Below are positions 22,863 to 30,890 of a DNA stretch of 43,715 nt, one piece after another. Position 1 is the stretch's first letter. Each line of letters opens with the position of its first letter. The notes under the pieces were generated by a model. The model had not been told where the DNA came from and searched no databases. It worked only from the letters and a program-made list of their open reading frames with translations. The position numbers and the translations under genes were made by a program. Source of the stretch: a virus; IMG/VR virus record IMGVR_UViG_3300021599_000790, positions 1 through 43,715 of that record; one strand, written 5' to 3'.

Positions 22863-23548
22863 AAAATTGCATAGTTTTTTCTGGACAATTCAGGACTTTT
22901 AAAGATACTGTTGAAAACATCAAAGAGTTTATTCGAATCAATGATTTAGATGTTTATTGTTTTTTATGGACTACAGACGCGGATGAAAAGCGATTTGTAG
23001 TCGATAATCTAAAACCTATAAACTTTAGATTTGATGATTACTCCAATTATCAAGGTATGTTTGAAGAAATGGAACAAAGAATTCGCCATAATAACCCTAA
23101 ACCTGCTCCCATCGATAAGGTTGCTGCAAACGCATCGATGAATTTTGCTAGAAAACAGGCGTATTCTTTAGTGAGAAATAATTATGATAACATCTTCTAT
23201 TGTAGATATGACATTGACATATACGAACAGTTTACTTTAAAGGAACAAGTTGATTTTGTAGTAACACCATTAGAAGAATCGTATAATTTAATATCGGATA
23301 TATTTGCAATTATACCTCAAAAATATGCTAAACATTATTTTTTGTATGATGAATATGAAAATATACACTCAACTAAATTTGAACCTAAGTTTGAAGAATG
23401 GTTGAGAAGTATTAAAAAATACGGTGAAGAAAACATCAGGATTCATAGAGATGATAGATATTGTCCACATATGATGTTGTTACGCAATTTATGGAATAAT
23501 AATGTACCCTTTGTTATAGAAAACCTTCCTGTGAGAATAAAAAGATGA
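22859..23548 (+). CDS. Glycosyltransferase-like protein, first of a tandem pair
   Basis: The 229-aa product starts at ATG 22859, overlapping the methyltransferase stop (ATGA). It begins KNCIVFSGQFRTF, shares this with the next gene's ALCFSGQARSF, and has a DxD-like IFYCRYDIDIYEQF in the middle. Other shared points are VYCFLWTTD versus VYIHSWKFD near residue 40. The two are diverged paralogues. The family resembles phage and capsule-locus glycosyltransferases of poorly known specificity. I am sure it is a real gene, less sure of activity. Confidence 0.6.
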   Translation: MKNCIVFSGQFRTFKDTVENIKEFIRINDLDVYCFLWTTDADEKRFVVDNLKPINFRFDDYSNYQGMFEEMEQRIRHNNPKPAPIDKVAANASMNFARKQAYSLVRNNYDNIFYCRYDIDIYEQFTLKEQVDFVVTPLEESYNLISDIFAIIPQKYAKHYFLYDEYENIHSTKFEPKFEEWLRSIKKYGEENIRIHRDDRYCPHMMLLRNLWNNNVPFVIENLPVRIKR

Positions 23549-24270
23549 AAATAGCTTTATGTTTTTCTGGACAAGCCAGATCGTTTGAAAAAGGTTACGA
23601 ATATTATAAAAAAAATCTCTTAGATAATTATGATGTAGATGTTTACATTCATAGCTGGAAATTTGATGGTGAAGAAAAGTTTTTGGATCTTTACAAACCA
23701 AAATCTTTTAAATTTAGTGATCCTTACTCAAATACTGAACAAGGATTTAAGTTGGATGATTACTATACGCATACACCAAATAGAGAAAAATATCCACCAA
23801 GATTTACATATTCGATGTTTGATTCTATGTATAGGTGTTTAGAATTATTGGTTCACGAATCATTAAACAATCGGACTGATTATAATTGGGTAATAAGAAC
23901 TCGAACTGATTATGCTTTGAATGTTTCGATTCCTTTTGAAACACTAGATTCAAACAAACTTTATATACCAAATTGTAGAATGGTACCAGAAAGAGATTTT
24001 GGAAATGACCAGTTCGCATTTTCATCATATAATAATATGAAAAAATATATGTCAACTTTCATGAACATAAATCACTACTATGATGATTTGAAAACATTAT
24101 TCATAGGTGAAGATTTGATGAAAGCCAATTTACATGAACATAATTTATTTGGTGAAAATTTGGTTTATGTTAATATGAATAATCCTTTTCCACCAGGATC
24201 CCACAACGGAACTTGGCACTCATTGATTCGAGATGATTACGAAGAATGGACAAACAATTCAAAAAAATAA
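23545..24270 (+). CDS. Glycosyltransferase-like protein, second of a tandem pair
   Basis: This 241-aa protein begins KIALCFSGQARSFEKGYEYY and has WVIRTRTDYALNVSIPF with the R-T/Y-D-Y/D pattern of its neighbour (CRYDID), plus FGNDQFAFSSYNNM as in nucleotide-sugar transferases. It overlaps the previous gene by four bases and the next by 25. It likely adds a sugar to the same product as its paralogue, perhaps in sequence. This is inference from the pair and cluster. Confidence 0.6.
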   Translation: MKIALCFSGQARSFEKGYEYYKKNLLDNYDVDVYIHSWKFDGEEKFLDLYKPKSFKFSDPYSNTEQGFKLDDYYTHTPNREKYPPRFTYSMFDSMYRCLELLVHESLNNRTDYNWVIRTRTDYALNVSIPFETLDSNKLYIPNCRMVPERDFGNDQFAFSSYNNMKKYMSTFMNINHYYDDLKTLFIGEDLMKANLHEHNLFGENLVYVNMNNPFPPGSHNGTWHSLIRDDYEEWTNNSKK

Positions 24271-25004
24271 TCAAAGAATTAAAAGGACATTCTGGAAATA
24301 AAATAACTTTGGTTGAAAACGATAATATTTTATACGTTGAAAAAACTGGAGATATAGAAAGAAATTTTGAAAGAATGAAGTTTCTTTATGAAAACAACTA
24401 TAATGTACCATTAATTTTTGAAAGTGATGGAAAAACATTCATGAACATGGAGTATATCCATGGTCTTGATATGAAAGAATATTTAAAAACACATAATATA
24501 AAGTTTCTTTTTAATTTTATATTTGATATATTAAAACAGTTTTCTGAAAATAGTGAAGTTGTAGATTACACTGAAACATATTATAAAAAGTTATCTTTTC
24601 TTGATGATGTGAATGATTTACCTTTCTCTAAAGAAGAATTTATATATTCTTTACCTAAAAAAATACCCAGATCACATTATCATGGAGATTTTACTTTAGA
24701 AAATTTAATTTATACAGAAAACAAATTCGTTATGATTGATCCAGTAACAATAGAATATGATTCTTATATATTTGATATAGCTAAACTTAGACAAGATTTA
24801 GAGTGTAAATGGTTTCTTAGAGAGACAGACTTAAGATTAGATGTAAAATTAAATGAGTTACAAGAGAGAATACTGAATTCTTTTCCCTTGGCTAAAGATG
24901 ATAATTTATTAATATTGATGTTATTAAGAGTTTATAGGCACACTAAGAGTGGTGATAATAATCATCAGTTTATTTTGAAGGCGATTGAAAAATTATGGAA
25001 ATAA
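24246..25004 (+). CDS. Choline-kinase/aminoglycoside-phosphotransferase-like kinase
   Basis: This 252-aa protein has the APH/choline kinase fold. An N-terminal nucleotide-binding lobe contains MNMEYIHGLDMKEYL (hinge). The catalytic lobe contains HYHGDFTLENLIY (HGDxxxxN, about residues 144-152) and KFVMIDPVTIEYD (the IDP/DFG-equivalent). LicA-type choline kinases and sugar kinases share this form. With the adjacent nucleotidyltransferase it makes a LicA-LicC-like pair, suggesting activation of a small alcohol or sugar as a nucleotide conjugate. The substrate is not decided by sequence. It overlaps both neighbours. Confidence 0.75.
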   Translation: MDKQFKKIIKELKGHSGNKITLVENDNILYVEKTGDIERNFERMKFLYENNYNVPLIFESDGKTFMNMEYIHGLDMKEYLKTHNIKFLFNFIFDILKQFSENSEVVDYTETYYKKLSFLDDVNDLPFSKEEFIYSLPKKIPRSHYHGDFTLENLIYTENKFVMIDPVTIEYDSYIFDIAKLRQDLECKWFLRETDLRLDVKLNELQERILNSFPLAKDDNLLILMLLRVYRHTKSGDNNHQFILKAIEKLWK

Positions 25005-26038
25005 TTGTACCTGCAGCAGGACTTTCAACCAGATTTCCCAATACTAAACCCAAATATCTATTATATGATTACGGTCATAAAATGATGATACAGAGAGCTC
25101 TGGATCCTTGGTTAAAAACCGAACATAATATAACGGTTGGAGTTTTAAAACAACATGATGAAAAATTTAACTCTGTAGATTTTTTGAAGTATGAATTTGG
25201 TGATAGAATTAATGTGGTTATTTTAGAAGAAATGACCGAAGGTCCGGCTGACACTGTTTATAAAATCATAAAAAAATCTAATATTGATTTAACACAACAA
25301 TTATTAGTTAAAGATTGTGACAGTTTTTTTCATATGGATAAAGTTGAAACCGAAAACTTCGTATGCACTTCAAATATAGCTGATCATGAGGTATTGAAAA
25401 AATTATCATCAAAAAGTTTTGTTATAAAAAATGAACAAGGTATAATTACTAGTATTATAGAAAAAAAAGTTGTATCTGATACCTTTTGTGTTGGTGGTTA
25501 CGGATTTAAAAATGTTCAATCATATTGTGACACATTTGAACAATTAAAAAAATCTCAAACGAATAGAGAAATTTTTGTTTCAGATGTAATATCCAAACAA
25601 CTGGAAGATGGTGAAATTTTCAGTTCAGTTTCGGTTAAAAATTACACGGATGTAGGAACGCAAGAAGATTGGCATGAATACAATAACAAACCTGTTATAT
25701 TTTGTGATATAGACGGCACACTAATAGTATCACAAAGTAGAGTTGGACAAAATAACTTTTATAGTTCTTATATTGCTTTAGAAAAAACTGTTAATAAACT
25801 ATTAGATTTACAGAAAAATGGAGCTCAATTTATATTTGTAACTTCTAGACCTAAAAATTTAGAAAGACAAACTCATAATTTACTCACATCTCTAGGATTT
25901 AAAAATTATGAATTAATTATAGGATTACAAAATTCTACTAGAATATTAATAAATGATTTTAATAATGCGAATCCACACCCTAGAGCAATATCAATTAATG
26001 TAGAACGAGACAAGGACCAAGCATGGATGTATCTTTAA
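24995..26038 (+). CDS. Bifunctional sugar-nucleotidyltransferase and HAD phosphatase
   Basis: This 347-aa fusion has two parts. Residues 1-225 form an NTP transferase: IIVPAAGLSTRFPNTKPKYL (the GxSTRF-PK signature), LVKDCDSFFHM as the metal-binding strand, and VGGYGFKNV. Residues 230-347 form a HAD phosphatase: PVIFCDIDGTLIVSQ (DxDGT), IFVTSRPKN (motif II), and LINDFNNANP (acidic motif). Comparable fusions activate a phosphorylated compound and dephosphorylate a related one in surface glycan pathways (LicC-like). It overlaps the kinase by ten bases and the next gene by 16. The domains are clear; the substrate is not. Confidence 0.82.
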   Translation: MEIIVPAAGLSTRFPNTKPKYLLYDYGHKMMIQRALDPWLKTEHNITVGVLKQHDEKFNSVDFLKYEFGDRINVVILEEMTEGPADTVYKIIKKSNIDLTQQLLVKDCDSFFHMDKVETENFVCTSNIADHEVLKKLSSKSFVIKNEQGIITSIIEKKVVSDTFCVGGYGFKNVQSYCDTFEQLKKSQTNREIFVSDVISKQLEDGEIFSSVSVKNYTDVGTQEDWHEYNNKPVIFCDIDGTLIVSQSRVGQNNFYSSYIALEKTVNKLLDLQKNGAQFIFVTSRPKNLERQTHNLLTSLGFKNYELIIGLQNSTRILINDFNNANPHPRAISINVERDKDQAWMYL

Positions 26039-26739
26039 TTCCTAATAAAATTTTATTTATTGTTACTTCAGCTTTAAATTCAAAAGTTGGAGTTGTGAAT
26101 AGTACTCAAAGATTACAACAGACAGTAGAAACACTAATTAATTTAAAACAAAAAGTGCCTGAAGCCACTATACTTCTTGTAGATGGTTCGCCTGATCCAG
26201 TTCCCGAAGAAACGAAAAAAATAATCAGTCAACATTGTCAATGTATTTGGTTTGGAGAACATCCAGAAATAAATTCAATGTCATCAATAGGTAGACAAAG
26301 TGAGGCTGAACTTTTACTATTATTTAATACCTTTATTTTATTTAAACGTGTTCCTGAATTTATGAGTTTTTTGCATGGAGTCAAAAGAATTTTCAAATTT
26401 TCAGCGAGAAGTTTTTTAGAAGATGATTTCGACATTAATGAGTATGATAATCTTTTTGGTAAGTATGTGTTTAAGAAATCTTTGCCATCTTGGATGCCAC
26501 CCGAAAGAAAAAAGAATATAACTGATCATCTCTACATTACAAGAATGTATTCCTTTTGTCCTTCTTTATTGGATAATTACTTACAACAAATTCAACCAAT
26601 GTTAAACAACGTGATGCAACATAGAATCGATTTCGAACATGCTCATTATCTTTGTCTAGATAAAACACATATAGTTGAATTTGATAGAATAAAATGTTCT
26701 GGCATCGTATCGGTTTCGGGACAAATGGAAAGATATTAA
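26023..26739 (+). CDS. Putative glycan-cluster protein, unknown
   Basis: The 238-aa product has an N-terminal alpha/beta pattern (KILFIVTSALNS, RLQQTVETLINLKQKVPEAT, ILLVDGSPDPVP) like a glycosyltransferase Rossmann half, and a later FKFSARSFLEDDFDIN with acidic residues. No clear DxD or family motif is visible. It lies between the nucleotidyltransferase and the oxygenase and overlaps the first, so it is probably part of the same pathway. Low certainty about activity. Confidence 0.55.
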   Translation: MDVSLIPNKILFIVTSALNSKVGVVNSTQRLQQTVETLINLKQKVPEATILLVDGSPDPVPEETKKIISQHCQCIWFGEHPEINSMSSIGRQSEAELLLLFNTFILFKRVPEFMSFLHGVKRIFKFSARSFLEDDFDINEYDNLFGKYVFKKSLPSWMPPERKKNITDHLYITRMYSFCPSLLDNYLQQIQPMLNNVMQHRIDFEHAHYLCLDKTHIVEFDRIKCSGIVSVSGQMERY

Positions 26740-26740
26740 T

Positions 26741-27517
26741 ATGATTAATGAATTTGAATATGAAAAATTACAAAATGAGTTTAAAAATGGACAACCATTT
26801 TCTCATTGTGTTATAGATAATTTTTTTGATGAAGAAACGGCTTTAAAATTGTCAGAAGAATTTCCCGACTATAATGATAACGTTTGGTCTATCTATGATA
26901 ATCCAATAGAAAATAAAAGAACTAATTCAAACTGGAATTTGTTTCCAAAAGAAACATATCAATTCTTTTCTTTAATGAATGGTGATGAGTTTATAGAAAA
27001 AGTAAAAAAAATTACAGGTATTGATGATTTGGCTGCCGATTATGGATTACACGGCGGCGGGTGGCACATGCATGGTCGCAACGGAAAATTGAATTTACAT
27101 AAAGATTATTCTATTCATCCAAAACTTGAAATGGAAAGAAGAATTAATATTATCATTTACATGACACCAATTTGGCAAGAATCTTGGGGTGGAGGGTTGG
27201 AATTATGGTCAAATGATGAGGAAAAAAATTTACCAAAAGAATGTATTAAAAAAATTGATAATAAATTTAACCGTGCTGTAATTTTCGACACTACGCAGAA
27301 TTCGTGGCATGGCCTTCCTGATGCGATTAATTGTCCTCCAGGAATGTACAGAAAATCTTTAGCAATATACTATGTCTCTCCTCCAAGAAAAGAAGCTGAA
27401 GTACATGACCGAGCACTTTTTGCACCTTACAAAGATCAGGTTAGTGACCCTAAAATTTTAGAATTGATTAAAAAAAGATCAAGTTCTAAAACCTCTGGTG
27501 AAGTTTATAGGACATAA
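26741..27517 (+). CDS. 2-oxoglutarate/Fe(II)-dependent dioxygenase (prolyl-hydroxylase type)
   Basis: This 258-aa protein has the double-stranded beta-helix motifs of 2OG-Fe(II) oxygenases: NLHKDYSIHP supplies HxD, NSWHGLPDA supplies the distal iron-binding H, and MYRKSLAIYYV the arginine for 2-oxoglutarate. FSHCVIDNFFDEETALKL at the start is typical of phage and capsule-linked members. It would hydroxylate a protein, sugar or other substrate using O2. It ends the glycan-gene block before the late promoter at 27538. The family call is firm and the target unknown. Confidence 0.85.
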   Translation: MINEFEYEKLQNEFKNGQPFSHCVIDNFFDEETALKLSEEFPDYNDNVWSIYDNPIENKRTNSNWNLFPKETYQFFSLMNGDEFIEKVKKITGIDDLAADYGLHGGGWHMHGRNGKLNLHKDYSIHPKLEMERRINIIIYMTPIWQESWGGGLELWSNDEEKNLPKECIKKIDNKFNRAVIFDTTQNSWHGLPDAINCPPGMYRKSLAIYYVSPPRKEAEVHDRALFAPYKDQVSDPKILELIKKRSSSKTSGEVYRT

Positions 27518-27537
27518 AAACCTCAGGTAAGAGAAAT

Positions 27538-27545
27538 TATAAATA
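27538..27545 (+). promoter_or_regulatory. T4-type late promoter (TATAAATA)
   Basis: The exact T4 late consensus TATAAATA lies in the 68-base gap before the large modular late gene, 40 bases from its ATG. In T4 this element is read by host polymerase carrying gp55, gp33 and the gp45 clamp. The gap also holds the SD GCGGAG (27575-27580). Confidence 0.8.
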
Positions 27546-27585
27546 CAAGATAAAATTAGACTAACTGCTGTAGAGGCGGAGAAAT

Positions 27586-30309
27586 ATGAAATTTAAAGAC
27601 TTTCTATTAGAACAGAAAGAAAAACACGCTGTCATGGCTTTCGGCCGTATGAATCCGATTACGAACGGCCATGAAAAAGTAGTCAAGGAAGTCAAAAAAA
27701 TTGCTAAGCAATTTGACGCATCCCACCACATCGTACTGTCACATTCTCAAGATCCGAAGAAAAATCCTCTTACAGTACAGCAAAAAATGAAACACGCTAA
27801 GCGTGCATTTCCCGATACAAAATTTGTAGCAGCATCCAGTGAATCTCCCACATTTTTCGAATATGCCGAAAAGTTATACAAACAAGGTGTAACTCATTTT
27901 CACATGGTTGCTGGTTCTGATCGAGCTCTCGAATATTTAAAATTACTCAAAAAATATAATGGTACACATAAGGGTGCTAGATTTAATTTTAAATACATGG
28001 GTGTAGAATCTGCCGGTGAACGTGACCCAGATGCAGAAGGCGCAGAGGGTATCTCCGCATCAAAGATGCGTGATGCTGCCGCAAAGGGAGATTTCAAAAC
28101 TTTTAAAAAAGGCGCACCATCAAAAATGTCAGTTGATCAGGTAAAAGACATGTATAATGATGTGCGTAAAGGTATGAACATTAAAGAAAGCATCAATGAA
28201 GAATTCGAAGAACTTCTCGTTGAAGGTGTACATGATCAAAGTATTTTCAAAGCAGTATTTTTAGCAGGCGGTCCAGGTTCAGGTAAAGATTATGTGTTAA
28301 GTAATACATTAGATGGCCATGGATTAACAGAAATTAATTCTGATAAAGCTTTAGAGTTCTTAATGGATAAAAAAGGACTTGATAAGAGAATGCCTGAGAA
28401 TGAAACTGAAGCGAGAGATATCGTTCGAGGCAAAGCTAAGAGTGTAACTGAATTACGTCAACGTTTAGCATTACAGGGAAGAAACGGTTTAATCATCAAT
28501 GGTACAGGCGATGATCCTAAAAAGGTTGCAAAAATTAAATCAAAATTAGAAGAATTGGGTTACGACACCTCAATGATTCTTGTCAATACAAATGATGAAG
28601 TGTCTGCACAAAGAAACATTGAACGTGGTCAAAGAGGTGGTAGAACTGTACCAGAAACAATTCGTAAAGAAAAATGGGACAATGTTCAAAACGCACGTAC
28701 AGAATACGCAAAGATATTTTCTGATCGTTATATGGAGTTTGACAACTCGGAAGATTTGCGACAAGCGCCACCTGATGTGGTTAAAGAAAAGAAAATGGAA
28801 ATGTTGCAACTCTTTAAGAATGTTAAAGAGTTCGTTGCACAACCTCCACAATCTCCTGCTGCTCAAGAATGGGTAGCAAATGAACTTCAACAAAAAGATA
28901 CATTAAAGCCGGACACAAAAGGTGCAGAAAAGATTCCACCAAGTGGATCTAGTGCTGCTGATGAAGCTAGAAAGATGGGATTACAATATTATGGATTTGG
29001 CCGTTACGGTAAAAATGGTAAAACTACACACCGTTCAGTGCATGACAAATTAGTACAAGTAACAAACAAAGAACCAGAACAACCAAAATTACCAACACCA
29101 GGTTCTTCACCAGTTGATAATAAATCTAAAGTCAAAAAAGAATCTATTGATGACGAATTTGAAAATCTTATTTCAGAAGATTTGCGTAAGTGGTTTAGTA
29201 AAACTGATCCAGAAGGTGGTTGGAAAAGAATTAATAGTAAAGGTGAAGCAATTGGTCCTTGCGCTCGTGAACCTGGTGAACCAAAACCAAAATGTATGTC
29301 AAACGAAAAACGTGCTTCATTGTCCAAGAAAGAACGTGCATCTGCTGTCGCAGCAAAACGTAAACATGATCCTGTTGCAGACAGAGGTGGCAAAGGTGGT
29401 AAACCTGTGAATGTTTCTAATTTTGGAAAAGGAAAACTATCTGAAGCTGTAACAGTTTCGGTTACTGGTGATACAGTTGATGAAGTAAAAGACTTCTTTA
29501 CTACATTCAATAATAATGTAACCCATGAAGAATCATATGCTTTGTCTGATTCAAAGACTGATGCTATAACATTAGGTAAATTTATGCAACCCTTTGGTGA
29601 GAAAATGGAAAATACCATGATCACTAATGAGATGATGCAAGATATGCTTGATGAAAGTCAACATAATTTATTGAAAGATAAACAAGGTAGAGTTAGAGTT
29701 TTCATGTTGCGCTCTGTTGCAGCAAAAGAAGCACATACGAAACAAGGTATCGTTTTGAAACATAAAAATGGTTATGTAATTAAACTAAAAGAGGAGATTG
29801 AAAATGTTGAAGTTTATAAAGGAACTATTCGGAATTGGATTGAAGAATCCAAACAAGCACGGGTTAGAGGGAGCATCGACAGCTCCAAACCAGGACTTCT
29901 CACAGAGAGTAGAACAATACTCAGCACCAGTGGAAGCACCAGTTCAGGAACAAACAGTTCAAGAGAAACCAAAGACGCAAAAGAAGGCACCAGCATCCAA
30001 GAAGCCATCGCCAAAGAAACAAGAAACAAAATCACCCTCTCAGAAATCAGGCAGAGGCAGAAAACCTGGTCAGAAGAACAAATCAACGAAATAGATCGTG
30101 GTATTGAACCTGGTCTATCAATGGCTGGTGCAGGTGAAAGTATTGGTAGAGATATGGGAGAAAAAATTAAAAAAAGATCCCATAAAGTTACTACAGTAGA
30201 AATGACTGGTGATGAAACAACAGCTTCTATTGGTGATCAAAAAGAAGGTGAGTTAAAAAGAAAAGGTATTAATTTAACGACATTCAAAGCAAAAAGGCCG
30301 ATAGGATGA
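27586..30309 (+). CDS. Large modular late protein: NMNAT-like domain, P-loop kinase and further modules
   Basis: This 907-aa protein begins MKFKDFLLEQ, a T4 capsid-targeting-like leader. Residues 14-200 form a nucleotidylyltransferase: FGRMNPITNGHEK (HxGH variant), VLSHSQDPKKNPLT, HMVAGSDRALEYL, and GISASKMRDA. Residues 221-415 form a P-loop kinase (AVFLAGGPGSGKDYVLSN Walker A, LIINGTGDD, zeta-toxin/kinase type). Further modules follow: LRKWFSKTDPEGGWKRI (533-549) with a basic tail, a domain at 621-690, and LLKDKQGRVRVFMLRS (695-710). Module borders carry (L/I)xE sites at E213, E531, E620 and E690. Residues about 745-838 coincide with a nested gene in another frame and have atypical codons. 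I infer a packaged polyprotein. Confidence 0.8.
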   Translation: MKFKDFLLEQKEKHAVMAFGRMNPITNGHEKVVKEVKKIAKQFDASHHIVLSHSQDPKKNPLTVQQKMKHAKRAFPDTKFVAASSESPTFFEYAEKLYKQGVTHFHMVAGSDRALEYLKLLKKYNGTHKGARFNFKYMGVESAGERDPDAEGAEGISASKMRDAAAKGDFKTFKKGAPSKMSVDQVKDMYNDVRKGMNIKESINEEFEELLVEGVHDQSIFKAVFLAGGPGSGKDYVLSNTLDGHGLTEINSDKALEFLMDKKGLDKRMPENETEARDIVRGKAKSVTELRQRLALQGRNGLIINGTGDDPKKVAKIKSKLEELGYDTSMILVNTNDEVSAQRNIERGQRGGRTVPETIRKEKWDNVQNARTEYAKIFSDRYMEFDNSEDLRQAPPDVVKEKKMEMLQLFKNVKEFVAQPPQSPAAQEWVANELQQKDTLKPDTKGAEKIPPSGSSAADEARKMGLQYYGFGRYGKNGKTTHRSVHDKLVQVTNKEPEQPKLPTPGSSPVDNKSKVKKESIDDEFENLISEDLRKWFSKTDPEGGWKRINSKGEAIGPCAREPGEPKPKCMSNEKRASLSKKERASAVAAKRKHDPVADRGGKGGKPVNVSNFGKGKLSEAVTVSVTGDTVDEVKDFFTTFNNNVTHEESYALSDSKTDAITLGKFMQPFGEKMENTMITNEMMQDMLDESQHNLLKDKQGRVRVFMLRSVAAKEAHTKQGIVLKHKNGYVIKLKEEIENVEVYKGTIRNWIEESKQARVRGSIDSSKPGLLTESRTILSTSGSTSSGTNSSRETKDAKEGTSIQEAIAKETRNKITLSEIRQRQKTWSEEQINEIDRGIEPGLSMAGAGESIGRDMGEKIKKRSHKVTTVEMTGDETTASIGDQKEGELKRKGINLTTFKAKRPIG
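29804..30094 (+). CDS. Nested lysine/proline-rich small protein (overprinted)
   Basis: ATG 29804 has a strong SD (GAGGAG, 29791-29796) and encodes 96 aa in another frame inside the 27586 gene. The N-terminus is LKFIKELFGIGLKNP, followed by a repetitive VEQYSAPVEAPVQEQTVQEK, and a very basic tail (KKAPASKKPSPKKQ, GRGRKPGQKNK). Such proteins look like nucleic-acid-binding or head-packaged basic proteins of phages. In this stretch the long frame has 30 of 83 codons ending in C and only 7 in T (hand count), unlike the rest of the genome, which suggests that the nested frame was the original one. It could have inserted into, or fused with, the modular gene. Confidence 0.65.
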   Translation: MLKFIKELFGIGLKNPNKHGLEGASTAPNQDFSQRVEQYSAPVEAPVQEQTVQEKPKTQKKAPASKKPSPKKQETKSPSQKSGRGRKPGQKNKSTK

Positions 30310-30890
30310 AAACATTTAAAGAATTAATGTTAGAGAGATGTTGGCCAGGTCATAAACCTGTACCTGGTAAAAAACCTTATTCACCAGGTTCTTGTGTAAA
30401 AGAAGAACAACTTGATGAAATGCCTGGTGCTAATATGGACACTAGAGCAGTACATAAGCATCTTAGAAAATCTGGTTGGGAATTAACTAGAACATCCGGT
30501 GGTCACGATGTGTTTACTCATCCAGAAGCTAAGCATCATATTCCTGTTCCTCGTCACAAGCAATTAAAGGCACCATTAGTTCGTGGTATTCTAAAAGCTG
30601 CCAAAATAAATGAAGATTTGGAAGAATCTGCCGCATGGCAACGTAAAGAAGGAAAAAATCCTGAAGGTGGATTAAATCGTAAAGGTATTGCTTCTTATCG
30701 CCGTGAAAATCCTGGTTCAAAATTGTCAATGGCTGTGACTACACCACCATCAAAATTAAAACCAGGAAGTAAAGCAGCGAATCGCCGTAAATCATTTTGC
30801 GCTCGTATGGGTGGTATGCCAGGTCCTATGAAGGATGAAAAAGGTCGTCCAACAAGAAAAGCATTATCTTTGAGAAAGTGGAATTGCTAA
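30306..30890 (+). CDS. Modular late protein with HicA-like toxin domain
   Basis: This 194-aa protein overlaps the previous stop (ATGA). Modules are: leader MKTFKELMLE (1-10); CWPGHKPVPGKKPYSPGSC (12-30), a short Cys-flanked phage tag; a HicA-like double-stranded-RNA-binding/mRNA interferase domain at 45-103 with HLRKSGWELTRTSGGHDVF (the GxxH catalytic histidine, H67) and IPVPRHKQLKAPLVRGIL; and a basic C-terminal module (AAWQRKEGKNPEGGLNRKG and NRRKSFCARMGGMPGPMKD), similar to DUF6321. Junctions are QLDE-M (38) and DLEE-S (107). No HicB antitoxin gene is adjacent. The domain may act as an RNase delivered to the host or as an RNA-binding piece; this is inference. Confidence 0.72.
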   Translation: MKTFKELMLERCWPGHKPVPGKKPYSPGSCVKEEQLDEMPGANMDTRAVHKHLRKSGWELTRTSGGHDVFTHPEAKHHIPVPRHKQLKAPLVRGILKAAKINEDLEESAAWQRKEGKNPEGGLNRKGIASYRRENPGSKLSMAVTTPPSKLKPGSKAANRRKSFCARMGGMPGPMKDEKGRPTRKALSLRKWNC

